43,686 nt of DNA from Candidatus Equicola stercoris (GCA_018065415.1 JAGHTI010000019.1:1-43686), one strand, 5' to 3'. Positions 19,045 to 28,967 are shown, numbered from the stretch's first letter. The notes: a model not told the origin generated them from the letters alone. Program-made: numbers and translations.

Positions 19045-20433
19045 ATGACAAAAGATTTTGTAGTTGCCATTGAACTCGGTTCTTCACATATTAGAGGAAT
19101 CGCAGGAAAGAAAAATGCTGACGGCAGTATTAACGTATTGTCTTTGGTTCAGGAAGATTCTTCACAGTTTATCCGCAAAGGATATGTGTACAACATTGAC
19201 AAGACAACAGAAGCCATTCAGCGCATTGTAACCCAGTTGTCAAGCCAGTTGAAAGTGAAAATCAAAAAGGTGTATGTTGGTATCGGGGGACAGTCTGTAC
19301 ATGGACGACTAGAAACTGTTGACAGTGAGTTTGTTGAGCCAACAAAGATTACACAGGCGATGGTAGATGGAATCATGGATACAAATCGTGCAACATCTTA
19401 CCCTAACCGTGAGATTCTTGATGTTTCCGTTCAGGAATATAAAGTCGATACCCAATATCAGTCAGATCCTGTGGGTATAGAATGTCTGCATTTTGAAGGT
19501 ACATTCCTTAACATTGTAGTACGTAAGTCATTCTATGCCAGCATAAACAAATGCTTTTCTGCAGCACGCGTACCTTCAATAGAGATTGTACTCGCGCCAT
19601 TGGCATTGGCAGATGTGATACTTACTGATCAAGAGAAACGACTTGGATGTATTCTTGTAGATATGGGAGCAAGTACTACCACAATATCTATTTATCACAA
19701 AAGTATATTGCGTCACCTTGTTGTCATCCCTATCGGCAGTAATAACATCACTAAAGACATTGCATTCCTCAATATGGATGAGAATGATGCAGAACGCCTG
19801 AAACTGGCTTATGCAGATGCACATTATGAACCATCGGAAATGAATGAGGAAAAGACTTATCCTATAGATGAAGAACGCACCGTCAATAGCCAGACATTTG
19901 CCGATGTGGTCGAAGCACGTCTTACTGAGATAATAGAAAACATAAAAGCCCAGATACCTTCTGAATATGAAGGTAAACTCTCTTGTGGATTTATCTTGAC
20001 AGGTGGAGGTTCTAATCTAAAGCATATCACGGAGAAATTTGCAGAGATGATTCGTGGTTATAAGATTCGTGTTGCAAAGACCATTTCCGCACCTGTACTG
20101 ACGAAGATAGAAAATGATAACTTTAACAATTCCACTCTAAATACTATTCTGGGAATTATGGTCAATGGAAAAGATAATTGTGCTGGGGATGACGTAGATC
20201 CGAATGATCTTTTCCAAAATCCTATTCAGGAATCATCAGTTGATACTGATGATACTATTGATACTTATGATACCGATGTTGATAACGGCGGTAGCAAAAT
20301 TGATAGTGGCATAGATGTGGAATTTGGAGATAAACACCCAGAAGAACACGAGACTGCACCTAGTAAGACTCAAAAGGAAGGTGTCATGAAACATATAGGC
20401 AACTTCTTCAAGAAATTTCTCGAAGATGACTAA
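19045..20433 (+). CDS. ftsA: Cell division protein FtsA
   Basis: VAIELGSSHIRGIAGKK, ILVDMGASTTTISIY, C-terminal amphipathic helix MKHIGNFFKKFLEDD. Confidence 0.95.
   Translation: MTKDFVVAIELGSSHIRGIAGKKNADGSINVLSLVQEDSSQFIRKGYVYNIDKTTEAIQRIVTQLSSQLKVKIKKVYVGIGGQSVHGRLETVDSEFVEPTKITQAMVDGIMDTNRATSYPNREILDVSVQEYKVDTQYQSDPVGIECLHFEGTFLNIVVRKSFYASINKCFSAARVPSIEIVLAPLALADVILTDQEKRLGCILVDMGASTTTISIYHKSILRHLVVIPIGSNNITKDIAFLNMDENDAERLKLAYADAHYEPSEMNEEKTYPIDEERTVNSQTFADVVEARLTEIIENIKAQIPSEYEGKLSCGFILTGGGSNLKHITEKFAEMIRGYKIRVAKTISAPVLTKIENDNFNNSTLNTILGIMVNGKDNCAGDDVDPNDLFQNPIQESSVDTDDTIDTYDTDVDNGGSKIDSGIDVEFGDKHPEEHETAPSKTQKEGVMKHIGNFFKKFLEDD
20242..20277 (+). repeat. In-frame 9-bp tandem repeat (4 copies) encoding DTx
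   Basis: GATACTGAT GATACTATT GATACTTAT GATACCGAT. Confidence 0.85.
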
Positions 20434-20477
20434 TAAACAGAATAACGATACAAAATAAAACCAGAAAATAACATATT

Positions 20478-21773
20478 ATGGAAAATAATAATATACCGAA
20501 TATCCTCGACTTTGGCAGTTCTGATAATAAGCATAGCATCATTAAGGTAATTGGTGTCGGTGGTGGAGGCGGAAATGCAGTCAATCACATGTATCGTGAA
20601 GGTATTCATGATGTATCTTTCGTGCTATGCAACACTGATAATCAGGCTCTGAATGATTCTCAAGTTCCGATAAAAATTCAGTTGGGTTCAGAAGGACTAG
20701 GCGCTGGAAACAAACCGGAAAAGGCAAGAGCTGCTGCTCTTGAGAGTGAAGAGACTATAAGAAATATGCTCAACGATGGTACAAAGATGGCATTTATCAC
20801 AGCTGGAATGGGTGGAGGTACAGGAACCGGTGCGGCACCTGTCATTGCAAGGATATCAAAAGAAATGAATATCCTTACAGTGGGTATCGTAACAATCCCA
20901 TTCTTCTTTGAAGGCGACAATAAGATAGACCAGGCTCTTGATGGTGTTGATGAAATGTCCAAAAATGTGGATGCCATGCTTGTCATAAATAATGAACGTC
21001 TTCGTGAGATATATCCGAGATTATCTGTCATGGATGCCTTTGCAAAAGCTGATGACACTCTGTCAATAGCGGCAAAAAGTATTGCTGAGATAATAACTGT
21101 TCACGGATTGATAAACCTCGATTTCAACGATGTAAAGACAGTGTTAAAAGATGGTGGTGTAGCCATTATGAGTACTGGATATGGCGAGGGTGACAGACGT
21201 GTCAAAACTGCAATAGAAAATGCACTGAACTCTCCATTGCTTAACGATAATGATATCTTTTCTTCCAAGAAGATTCTTCTTTCTATTCTTTTCAGTGATG
21301 ATACGAATTATACGAATGGACTTACAATGGAAGATATGAATGATGTCCATGAGTTTATGTCTAACTTCCATGACTTTGAAATAAAGTGGGGTTTGGCAGT
21401 AGATACCAACCTTGGACAAAAGGTTAAGGTCACAATCATTGCAACTGGATACGGACTAGACAGCATTACCGGCATGGCAGAACATAATCGTAAACTGTCA
21501 CAGGAAGAGGTTACAAAAAGTGCAGAGATTGAGCAAGAGGACATCAAGCGTCGTGAACGTCGCCATCATTATTATGGCACAGAGCCGACAGCACAACATA
21601 AACGTCTTCCGAAACTGTTTATCTTCACAGATATGGACATTGATAATGATGAAGTCATCCAGCAGATTGATGACATGCCAACTTTCAAACGTACACTTGA
21701 CGACTTGAAAGGAATACAGAAAATATCATCGACAAAAAGCAACGTCCTGCTTGAAGGTGACATCTTCAGCTAA
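20478..21773 (+). CDS. ftsZ: Cell division protein FtsZ
   Basis: IGVGGGGGNAVNHMY, ITAGMGGGTGTGAAPV tubulin signature. Confidence 0.97.
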   Translation: MENNNIPNILDFGSSDNKHSIIKVIGVGGGGGNAVNHMYREGIHDVSFVLCNTDNQALNDSQVPIKIQLGSEGLGAGNKPEKARAAALESEETIRNMLNDGTKMAFITAGMGGGTGTGAAPVIARISKEMNILTVGIVTIPFFFEGDNKIDQALDGVDEMSKNVDAMLVINNERLREIYPRLSVMDAFAKADDTLSIAAKSIAEIITVHGLINLDFNDVKTVLKDGGVAIMSTGYGEGDRRVKTAIENALNSPLLNDNDIFSSKKILLSILFSDDTNYTNGLTMEDMNDVHEFMSNFHDFEIKWGLAVDTNLGQKVKVTIIATGYGLDSITGMAEHNRKLSQEEVTKSAEIEQEDIKRRERRHHYYGTEPTAQHKRLPKLFIFTDMDIDNDEVIQQIDDMPTFKRTLDDLKGIQKISSTKSNVLLEGDIFS

Positions 21774-22341
21774 AGATACCTTTCAATACTTCCAGCGATT
21801 TTATCGCAGGAAATGATGGTAGGTGTTGACGATAGTAATCCATAAGAATCTCGGTGTGATGATTTCGTTCATTATGATTCATCAACCGAGGTTCTTTCGT
21901 TATTGATGTATCGAATTCTGGATTATAACCAAGGAATTTTAAGATGTTTGTAAGAAATGTGATATGAAAACTGGAAAATTCATTTTCTGCTACATCAAGC
22001 CACGACATCTCTTTTTCTATGTAGTCAAAAATATCTTTACTTTCCTTTTCCTCTCGTAAAGCATATCGCAAAACCTCAGCCAGAAACATCACTATTGTCA
22101 TCTTGTATGGATTTTCAGCAAGCCCCGTAAAAGGTGTGACAAGTTTTATATCTTTGAAATATTGGATACGTCTGTTCTGTCTGTTTTCGAAACTTATCTC
22201 TACAATACTCATCGGCAAAAGATGCAACTTCCTCTTACACATGAATGATACCATTCCCATTTCACGTGTAAAAAGTGTTATGATAGACGAATTATCGCCA
22301 TATTTCACACTACCAATCATTACCGCTTTTGATGAAACCAT
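21766..22341 (-). CDS. recO: DNA repair protein RecO (shortened form)
   Basis: KAVMIGSVKYGDNSSIITLFTREMGMVSFM and C-terminal YYRQHLPSFPAIKSLEVLKGIF are RecO-like; 191 aa. Confidence 0.8.
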   Translation of the reverse strand: MVSSKAVMIGSVKYGDNSSIITLFTREMGMVSFMCKRKLHLLPMSIVEISFENRQNRRIQYFKDIKLVTPFTGLAENPYKMTIVMFLAEVLRYALREEKESKDIFDYIEKEMSWLDVAENEFSSFHITFLTNILKFLGYNPEFDTSITKEPRLMNHNERNHHTEILMDYYRQHLPSFPAIKSLEVLKGIFS

Positions 22342-22364
22342 ACCTTTTATAATGTTTTATAAAA

Positions 22365-23021
22365 TTAGTCTTTATAGAGATGGTGCATGTTAATGTATTC
22401 CACTACTGATGGTGTGACGAGTGAGGAGATGTCTTTTCCTTCTCGTACCATACTGCGTATCTGTGTGCTACTTATATCATATAAAGGTGCGGAGATGAGT
22501 TTCGGGGTGGTTTGTTGAGTTGTTGGGTTGCAATCAAGTTCGTTCATGCTTTGCAAAGTCAAAACAGACATTGCTTTGCCATCGCTTAATGGTTGCTTGG
22601 ACTTGTCTTCTTGTCGTGGATAGACATAGATGGGATAGTGTGCCAGTATATCATTGGACCTGTACCATAGTGGAAAACGTTTCCAGTTGTCTTCACCGAT
22701 AAGGAGTATGGGTTCGTAGTGTGGATTGTCACGGCAGATTCCTTCGAGTGTATTAATCATGTACGAAGGACGTGGTAAGTGAAACTCGTAGTCTGAGGCT
22801 TTGACATTAGTATTGTCTGAGAATGCGTCAAGAACAGACAAGTGAGTCATCTCTAGGCGCATGGAGTCGGCAAGCAAGGTGTCGTCTTTTTTAAAAGGAT
22901 TCATCGGGGATACAACGAACCATAGAGCATCAAGGCGCGCCTGCTCAATGAAGGCTTTTGCCAGTTGGATGTGTCCTATGTGTATGGGGTTGAATGTCCC
23001 ACCAAAAATTCCAAGACGCAT
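22365..23021 (-). CDS. nadD: nicotinate-nucleotide adenylyltransferase
   Basis: MRLGIFGGTFNPIHIGHIQLA; ISSTQIRSMVREGKDI. Confidence 0.95.
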   Translation of the reverse strand: MRLGIFGGTFNPIHIGHIQLAKAFIEQARLDALWFVVSPMNPFKKDDTLLADSMRLEMTHLSVLDAFSDNTNVKASDYEFHLPRPSYMINTLEGICRDNPHYEPILLIGEDNWKRFPLWYRSNDILAHYPIYVYPRQEDKSKQPLSDGKAMSVLTLQSMNELDCNPTTQQTTPKLISAPLYDISSTQIRSMVREGKDISSLVTPSVVEYINMHHLYKD

Positions 23022-23587
23022 TATTTATTGAGGAAGTCTTGTACTAGTTCAATGACTTTATGCTCTGCCTGTTCAAGGTTATCGTTGACAACGACTTGAT
23101 CAAAGTTATTTGCTTGCGATATCTCGTAGTCAACTCGTTTCATTCGTTCTTCGATCACCTCATACTCGTCTGTGCCACGTGTGAGCAGACGCTGTGTGAG
23201 TTCTTCCTTACTTGGTGGCATGATGAATACTGATAGTGCCCTGTCGCCATAAAACTTCTTTATTGCCATGCCTCCATTTACATCTACATCAAAAATGACG
23301 TTTTCACCGCGTGCCAACTGTGCTTCTACCTGTGATTTTAGAGTACCGTAGAAAGTATCACGATAGACTTCTTCATACTCGATAAAATCGTTCATTATAA
23401 TGTGTTTTTTGAACTCTTCTTTTGTAATGAAGAAATAGTCGACTCCGTCCTGTTCTGTGCCACGGCGTTTGCGTGTTGTGGTAGATACTGAAAAATGACA
23501 GTTCAGTCCTTGATGCATAAGAAAGTTTACTATTGTTGACTTTCCTGCTCCTGACGGAGCTGCGAAAATTAATAATTTGCCTTGCAT
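23021..23587 (-). CDS. gmk: guanylate kinase
   Basis: LLIFAAPSGAGKSTIVNFL; SVSTTTRKRRGTEQDGVDYFF. Confidence 0.95.
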   Translation of the reverse strand: MQGKLLIFAAPSGAGKSTIVNFLMHQGLNCHFSVSTTTRKRRGTEQDGVDYFFITKEEFKKHIIMNDFIEYEEVYRDTFYGTLKSQVEAQLARGENVIFDVDVNGGMAIKKFYGDRALSVFIMPPSKEELTQRLLTRGTDEYEVIEERMKRVDYEISQANNFDQVVVNDNLEQAEHKVIELVQDFLNK

Positions 23588-23621
23588 ATTGTGTTACATT
23601 TTTTACACTAAACAGTGTGTA

Positions 23622-24497
23622 TTACATTACGTTAAGAACTTGTTCTTTTATCTGTTCGAGTTCATCTTTCATCATGACAACGATGTTTTGCATTTCGGCG
23701 TTGTTGCTCTTGGAACCAGTTGTGTTGATCTCACGTCCCATCTCTTGTGCTATGAAACCGAGTTTCTTTCCTTGTGACACTCCATCTTTCATTGTCTTGC
23801 GGAAGTATTTGAGATGATTGGTGAGACGTTGTTTTTCTTCGCTGATGTCGAGTTTCTCTATGTAATAGATGAGCTCCTGTTCGAGTCTGTTTTGGTCGTA
23901 TTCAACTTCTTTTATTTGTGATAGTGCCTCTATGAGACGTTGTTTTATCTTTTCAACGCGATTTTTCTCGTATGTCTCTATACTTGCAAGGAGTCGTTCA
24001 ATGTTGTCTATCTTCTCGGAGAATTTTTTTTCAAGTGCCATGCCTTCCTGCCTACGGAAGTCTGTGAGGTGTTGTATCGTTGTCTGTATTCCTTCGTAAA
24101 CGACTGCCCACTCGTTTTCGTCAAGAACCTCCTCTTCTGTCTTGGTTAAAACATCTGGCATACGTGTGAGAAGTGACATCCAGTCGTCAGGTTCTGGTAT
24201 ATTGTGTTCGGATGTAATCTTCTTTATCTGTTGATAGTAGTTCTCGACAAGTTGTGCATTGATAGGTACAGCATTTGTTCCGTTCTCCTGTGTGACCCAG
24301 ATTGCAACATCTATCTTTCCTCTTTCGAGACTATCAGCAATGGTTTTCCTTATCTCTATCTCTTTCTCTCGATAGATAGGTGCGATGCGTACAGAGATAT
24401 CCATAGACTTGCTGTTAAGAGATTTTATCTCTATATTTATCTTCTTGTCTTTATATGTTACGGTTGTCTTTCCGTAACCTGTCATTGAGAGAATCAT
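23622..24497 (-). CDS. yicC: YicC family endoribonuclease/stress protein
   Basis: MILSMTGYGKTTV...EIKSLNSKSMDI...KLGFIAQEMGREINTTGSKSNNA. Confidence 0.92.
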   Translation of the reverse strand: MILSMTGYGKTTVTYKDKKINIEIKSLNSKSMDISVRIAPIYREKEIEIRKTIADSLERGKIDVAIWVTQENGTNAVPINAQLVENYYQQIKKITSEHNIPEPDDWMSLLTRMPDVLTKTEEEVLDENEWAVVYEGIQTTIQHLTDFRRQEGMALEKKFSEKIDNIERLLASIETYEKNRVEKIKQRLIEALSQIKEVEYDQNRLEQELIYYIEKLDISEEKQRLTNHLKYFRKTMKDGVSQGKKLGFIAQEMGREINTTGSKSNNAEMQNIVVMMKDELEQIKEQVLNVM

Positions 24498-24525
24498 CGT
24501 TTATTTATGTTTTGTTTTTCGCGGT

Positions 24526-24533
24526 ACAAAAGT
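24526..24533 (-). promoter_or_regulatory. -7 element TACTTTTG for yicC
   Basis: caaaagta on +, 28 nt before the yicC ATG. Confidence 0.5.
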
Positions 24534-24597
24534 AATAAAAAAAGATAAATACGTAAAAAATAATGCTGTATAAAGACTCCAAGTCGCAAATTATTAG

Positions 24598-24605
24598 TAT
24601 TTTTG
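24598..24605 (+). promoter_or_regulatory. -7 element TATTTTTG for tsaB
   Basis: TAnnTTTG match upstream of tsaB. Confidence 0.55.
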
Positions 24606-24656
24606 CAAACTAAAAATTGAAATACATTTCAATTATAAATCAGAAGTCATAATACA

Positions 24657-25355
24657 TTGGCAACAATATTACACATAGAGACGAGTACGAATGTTTGCAG
24701 TGTTGCATACTCCCATGATGGTGTTTGTCTTTTTGAGAGGTTAGACATGATGGGACCGAACCATGCATCTGTGCTCGGTGGTTTTGTAAGGGATGCTATT
24801 GCCTTTGCTGATTCTCAGTTGCTCCCTATAGATGCTGTTGCTGTGAGTTGCGGTCCTGGTTCCTATACAGGTCTGCGCATTGGGGTTTCGACGGCAAAAG
24901 GCGTGTGTTATGGTCGTAATGCGAAACTCATTGGCATACCTACTTTAGAGGTGATGTGTGTGCCTCTGTTGTTGGGGGAGAAGATTCCAGAAAATGCTTT
25001 GTTGTGTCCTATGATTGATGCTCGTCGCATGGAGGTATATACCGCTGTCTATGACAGAGCGTTGCGACCAGTGAAGACGATATGTGCAGAGGTGCTGGAT
25101 GAGAATTCTTTCAGCGACTTATTGAAAGACCAGGACATATATTTCTTCGGTAATGGTAGTGGTAAGTTCAAGACCATCCTTGATGGACACGGCGTAAAAA
25201 ATGCCCATTTCTTCGATGATGTAGTACCTGTAGCGAAAAATATGATGCCTCTTGCAGAACAACGTCTTATGCGTGACGAGACGGAGGATGTGGCGTATTT
25301 TGAGCCTTTCTATCTCAAGGAGTTTGTGGCTGTGAAATCAAAGAATAAATTATAA
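24657..25355 (+). CDS. tsaB: tRNA threonylcarbamoyladenosine biosynthesis protein TsaB
   Basis: ILHIETSTNVCSVA, GPGSYTGLRIGVSTAKG; apparent TTG start. Confidence 0.93.
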   Translation: MATILHIETSTNVCSVAYSHDGVCLFERLDMMGPNHASVLGGFVRDAIAFADSQLLPIDAVAVSCGPGSYTGLRIGVSTAKGVCYGRNAKLIGIPTLEVMCVPLLLGEKIPENALLCPMIDARRMEVYTAVYDRALRPVKTICAEVLDENSFSDLLKDQDIYFFGNGSGKFKTILDGHGVKNAHFFDDVVPVAKNMMPLAEQRLMRDETEDVAYFEPFYLKEFVAVKSKNKL

Positions 25356-25370
25356 TAAAAGTGGTATAAT

Positions 25371-25973
25371 ATGAATGTCAAAGGTTTGGATTATAATACC
25401 GAAAGAAAAAAACTGACAATCTCGGAGTACGGCAGACATATCCATAAGATGGTGGACTACTGTAAATCTCTCCCTACGAAAGAAGAACGTACGGAATGTG
25501 CTCACAATATAGTTAGCGTCATGGATGTGATGAATCCATATTTGCGTCAGACTGCCGATTATAAACAAAAACTATGGAACCATCTTGCCATAATAAGCAA
25601 CTTTGAACTGGATATTGATTACCCTTTCCCTGTGACGGAGCGAGAGGATTTTATGAAGAAACCAGAACCTCTTAAATACCCGATGCAAAATATCGTGGTA
25701 CGTCATTACGGACATTTATTGGAGGAACTTTTCGATATTTTAAAGAATATGCCAGAAGGAGAGGAACGTGACGTGTTGGTGGAGCGTACTGCAAACCAGA
25801 TGAAACGTTCTCTGCACATATGGAATTTTGGTGGTAATGATGATGAAAAGGTTGCCGATGATTTGGCTCGTTTTACTAACGGAAAAATACAGTTGGATTT
25901 GAATAATTTCAAGTTTGAGAAGATTGTGGCCTCTCCGCAACAGGCTAAACAGAAGAAATCACGCAAGAAATAA
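25371..25973 (+). CDS. DUF4290 domain-containing protein (Bacteroidetes-specific)
   Basis: GLDYNTERKKLTISEYGRHIHKMVDYC...; conserved position before murA. Confidence 0.75.
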   Translation: MNVKGLDYNTERKKLTISEYGRHIHKMVDYCKSLPTKEERTECAHNIVSVMDVMNPYLRQTADYKQKLWNHLAIISNFELDIDYPFPVTEREDFMKKPEPLKYPMQNIVVRHYGHLLEELFDILKNMPEGEERDVLVERTANQMKRSLHIWNFGGNDDEKVADDLARFTNGKIQLDLNNFKFEKIVASPQQAKQKKSRKK

Positions 25974-25987
25974 TATATCAATAAGTT

Positions 25988-27295
25988 ATGGCACAGTTCG
26001 TAATCAATGGTGGATATCCTCTAAAGGGAACAATTGTTCCTCAAGGTGCGAAGAACGAAGCTCTTCAGGTGATAAGTGCCACTCTTCTTACCTCTGAAAA
26101 GGTGACGATACAAAACATCCCTGACATCAGTGATGTTAACAACCTCATCGGTTTGATTAAGAAGATAGGAGTAAAGGTTACACATCCTGCAGATCACACC
26201 TATACTTTTGAGGCTGACGACATCTGTCTGGAATATCTTGAAAGTTATGAATTCATAAAGGCTTGTGCTGCTTTGCGTGGTAGTGTACTCATGATAGGTC
26301 CTCTGCTTGCGCGTTTCAAGAGAGCTGTCATATCACAACCTGGCGGTGACAAGATAGGACGCAGACGATTGGATACTCATTTCCTCGGTTTTGAAAAGTT
26401 AGGTGCACGTTTCGTTCATAATGATGATAAAGGAACGTTTACTATTGGCTGTAAGGAGCTTAAGGGGTGTGACATGCTACTTGATGAGGCTTCTGTTACT
26501 GGTACGGCAAATATCATCATGGCAGCCGTGATGGCAGAAGGTACGACGACAATATACAATGCTGCGTGCGAACCATATATACAACAGTTGTGCCGAATGC
26601 TGAACAGCATGGGTGCAGACATTAAGGGGATTTCATCAAATCTTTTGACGATAAATGGTGTGAAGGAACTGCACGGAACGGAGCATATCATACTGCCAGA
26701 CATGATTGAGGTGGGCTCTTTCATCGGTCTTGCTGCAATGATTGGTGAAGGGGTTACGATAAAGAATGTGGGATTGCAGTATCTTGGCATCATCCCGGAA
26801 TCGTTCGCACGGTTGGGAATAAAGATAGAGAAAAGAGGTGATGATATCTATATACCATATCAGCCACATTATCAGGTGGAGAGTTTCATTGACGGTTCTA
26901 TAATGACCATCAGTGATGCACCGTGGCCAGGACTTACCCCTGACCTACTGTCTGTGCTTATCGTTGTTGCTACTCAGGCAAAGGGTAGTGTGCTAGTGCA
27001 CCAGAAGATGTTTGAGAGTAGGTTGTTCTTTGTGGACAAGTTGATAGACATGGGGGCTCAGATAATTTTGTGTGATCCTCATAGGGCTGTTGTGATAGGT
27101 CATGACAGACAGATACAGTTGCGTGCTGGCAAGATGTCGAGTCCTGATATCCGTGCTGGTATTGCACTGCTCATTGCTGCCTTGAGTGCAAATGGTGAGA
27201 GCAGGATAAACAACATCGAACAAATAGACCGCGGATACGAAGATATAGAAGCCCGTTTGATGGCTCTCGGTGCTCACATAAGACGTGAAGAATGA
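25988..27295 (+). CDS. murA: UDP-N-acetylglucosamine 1-carboxyvinyltransferase
   Basis: GGYPLKGTIVPQGAKNEALQVISATLLT; PPLLS-type DAPWPGLTPDLLS. Confidence 0.95.
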   Translation: MAQFVINGGYPLKGTIVPQGAKNEALQVISATLLTSEKVTIQNIPDISDVNNLIGLIKKIGVKVTHPADHTYTFEADDICLEYLESYEFIKACAALRGSVLMIGPLLARFKRAVISQPGGDKIGRRRLDTHFLGFEKLGARFVHNDDKGTFTIGCKELKGCDMLLDEASVTGTANIIMAAVMAEGTTTIYNAACEPYIQQLCRMLNSMGADIKGISSNLLTINGVKELHGTEHIILPDMIEVGSFIGLAAMIGEGVTIKNVGLQYLGIIPESFARLGIKIEKRGDDIYIPYQPHYQVESFIDGSIMTISDAPWPGLTPDLLSVLIVVATQAKGSVLVHQKMFESRLFFVDKLIDMGAQIILCDPHRAVVIGHDRQIQLRAGKMSSPDIRAGIALLIAALSANGESRINNIEQIDRGYEDIEARLMALGAHIRREE

Positions 27296-27795
27296 TACGC
27301 GAGGAGGATGTTTTTAAAATAGGTATCCTTGGGAAGACGCATGGCGTGAAAGGCGAGTTGAACATGGTCATCGATGATGATGTCTTCGACAGAGTGGATG
27401 CCGATTATCTCGTACTTAAGGTGGATGGTATCATGGTACCTTTTTTCATTGAAGAATACCGTTTCCGAAGTGATGACCATGTGCTGATAAAGTTCTGCGA
27501 TGTTGAAAGTGCGGAGAGAGCAAAGAACATGACGGGTGTGGAAGTGTTTTTTCCTTATAGCCTTGCTGACAGAAGTCGTGAGGAGATGATGAAATGGACT
27601 GATTTTGTAGGATACACCATAGACCATGTCGGAGAGATAGTGTCAGTAGATGATACTACGGAGAATATATTGTTTGAAGCGGTAAACAGTAATGATGGTA
27701 GGCATGTCCTTATCCCAGCTGCTGAGGAGTGGATAAAGGAGATAAAGGATAAGAAGATAATAATGGACATTCCGAAAGGATTGCTTGACTTATGA
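27292..27795 (+). CDS. rimM: 16S rRNA processing protein RimM
   Basis: FKIGILGKTHGVKGELNM; PAAEEWIKEIKDKKIIMDIPKGLLDL. Confidence 0.93.
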   Translation: MIREEDVFKIGILGKTHGVKGELNMVIDDDVFDRVDADYLVLKVDGIMVPFFIEEYRFRSDDHVLIKFCDVESAERAKNMTGVEVFFPYSLADRSREEMMKWTDFVGYTIDHVGEIVSVDDTTENILFEAVNSNDGRHVLIPAAEEWIKEIKDKKIIMDIPKGLLDL

Positions 27796-28943
27796 AGAAA
27801 CAGATTGCAATATTAGGTAGCACGGGTTCGATAGGTACTCAGGCATTGGATGTGATAGATGCACACAGTGACCTCTATGAGGTGTATTGTCTGACCGCAA
27901 ATAATAAGGTACAACTTCTTGCAGAGCAGGCAAGGAAATACAATCCTGCTGCAGTTGTCATAGCCAACGAAGCACATTATGATGAATTGCAGTCGTTACT
28001 TTCTGACTTACCTATAAAAGTATATGCTGGCAAGGATGCTCTATGTCAAATAGTACAAGCTGAGCCGATAGATATGGTGTTGACAGCGATGGTAGGCTTT
28101 GCCGGTTTGCCACCTACGATAGCTGCGATAAAAGCGAAGAAAAAGATATGCTTAGCAAACAAGGAAACTCTTGTCGTTGCCGGTGAACTGATATGCAACC
28201 TGGCAGTGGAGAACCATTGCCCTATACTCCCCGTTGATAGTGAACACTCTGCTATCTTCCAATCGCTAGTAGGCGAAGACGATAATCCTATAGAGAAGAT
28301 ATTGCTGACTGCTTCTGGTGGACCATTCCGTACAATGACGGAGGAGCAGATGGCAACGGTGACAAAGGCAGATGCGTTGAGACATCCTACATGGGATATG
28401 GGAGCAAAGATTACCATAGACTCCGCAACGATGATGAACAAGGGCTTTGAGGTTATAGAAGCCAAATGGCTCTTCGGTGTTACACCTGAACAGATACAGG
28501 TGTTGGTACACCCACAGAGCATAGTACATAGTGCTGTACAGTTCCGTGATGGTGCTGTGAAAGCACAATTAGGAGTGCCCGATATGCGACTGCCGATACA
28601 ATATGCATTTTCTTTCCCTCAGCGTATCTCACTAGATAATGAACGCCTTGACCTATTTTCACAGCCATTGGAGTTTTTTGAACCTGATATGAAGAAGTTT
28701 CGTTGTCTATCCTTGGCTTTCGAGGCTTTGAAGAGAAAAGGCAACATGCCATGCATCATGAATGCAGCCAATGAGATAGCAAACCGTGCTTTCCTTGATG
28801 ACAGGATAAGTTTTCCGCAGATAGCTGAGGTTATAGAGAAGACAATGAACAAGGCAACATTCGATGTGGCCCCAGATTATGATGTCTATCTGCAATCAAA
28901 TGATGAGGCACGCCGAATAGCAATGGAATATCTAAAAAATTAA
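27792..28943 (+). CDS. dxr: 1-deoxy-D-xylulose 5-phosphate reductoisomerase
   Basis: IAILGSTGSIGTQALDVI; LANKETLVVAGEL; PVDSEHSAIFQ. Confidence 0.96.
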   Translation: MKKQIAILGSTGSIGTQALDVIDAHSDLYEVYCLTANNKVQLLAEQARKYNPAAVVIANEAHYDELQSLLSDLPIKVYAGKDALCQIVQAEPIDMVLTAMVGFAGLPPTIAAIKAKKKICLANKETLVVAGELICNLAVENHCPILPVDSEHSAIFQSLVGEDDNPIEKILLTASGGPFRTMTEEQMATVTKADALRHPTWDMGAKITIDSATMMNKGFEVIEAKWLFGVTPEQIQVLVHPQSIVHSAVQFRDGAVKAQLGVPDMRLPIQYAFSFPQRISLDNERLDLFSQPLEFFEPDMKKFRCLSLAFEALKRKGNMPCIMNAANEIANRAFLDDRISFPQIAEVIEKTMNKATFDVAPDYDVYLQSNDEARRIAMEYLKN

Positions 28944-28967
28944 GAGTAAGAAAAATATATTTAAGAT

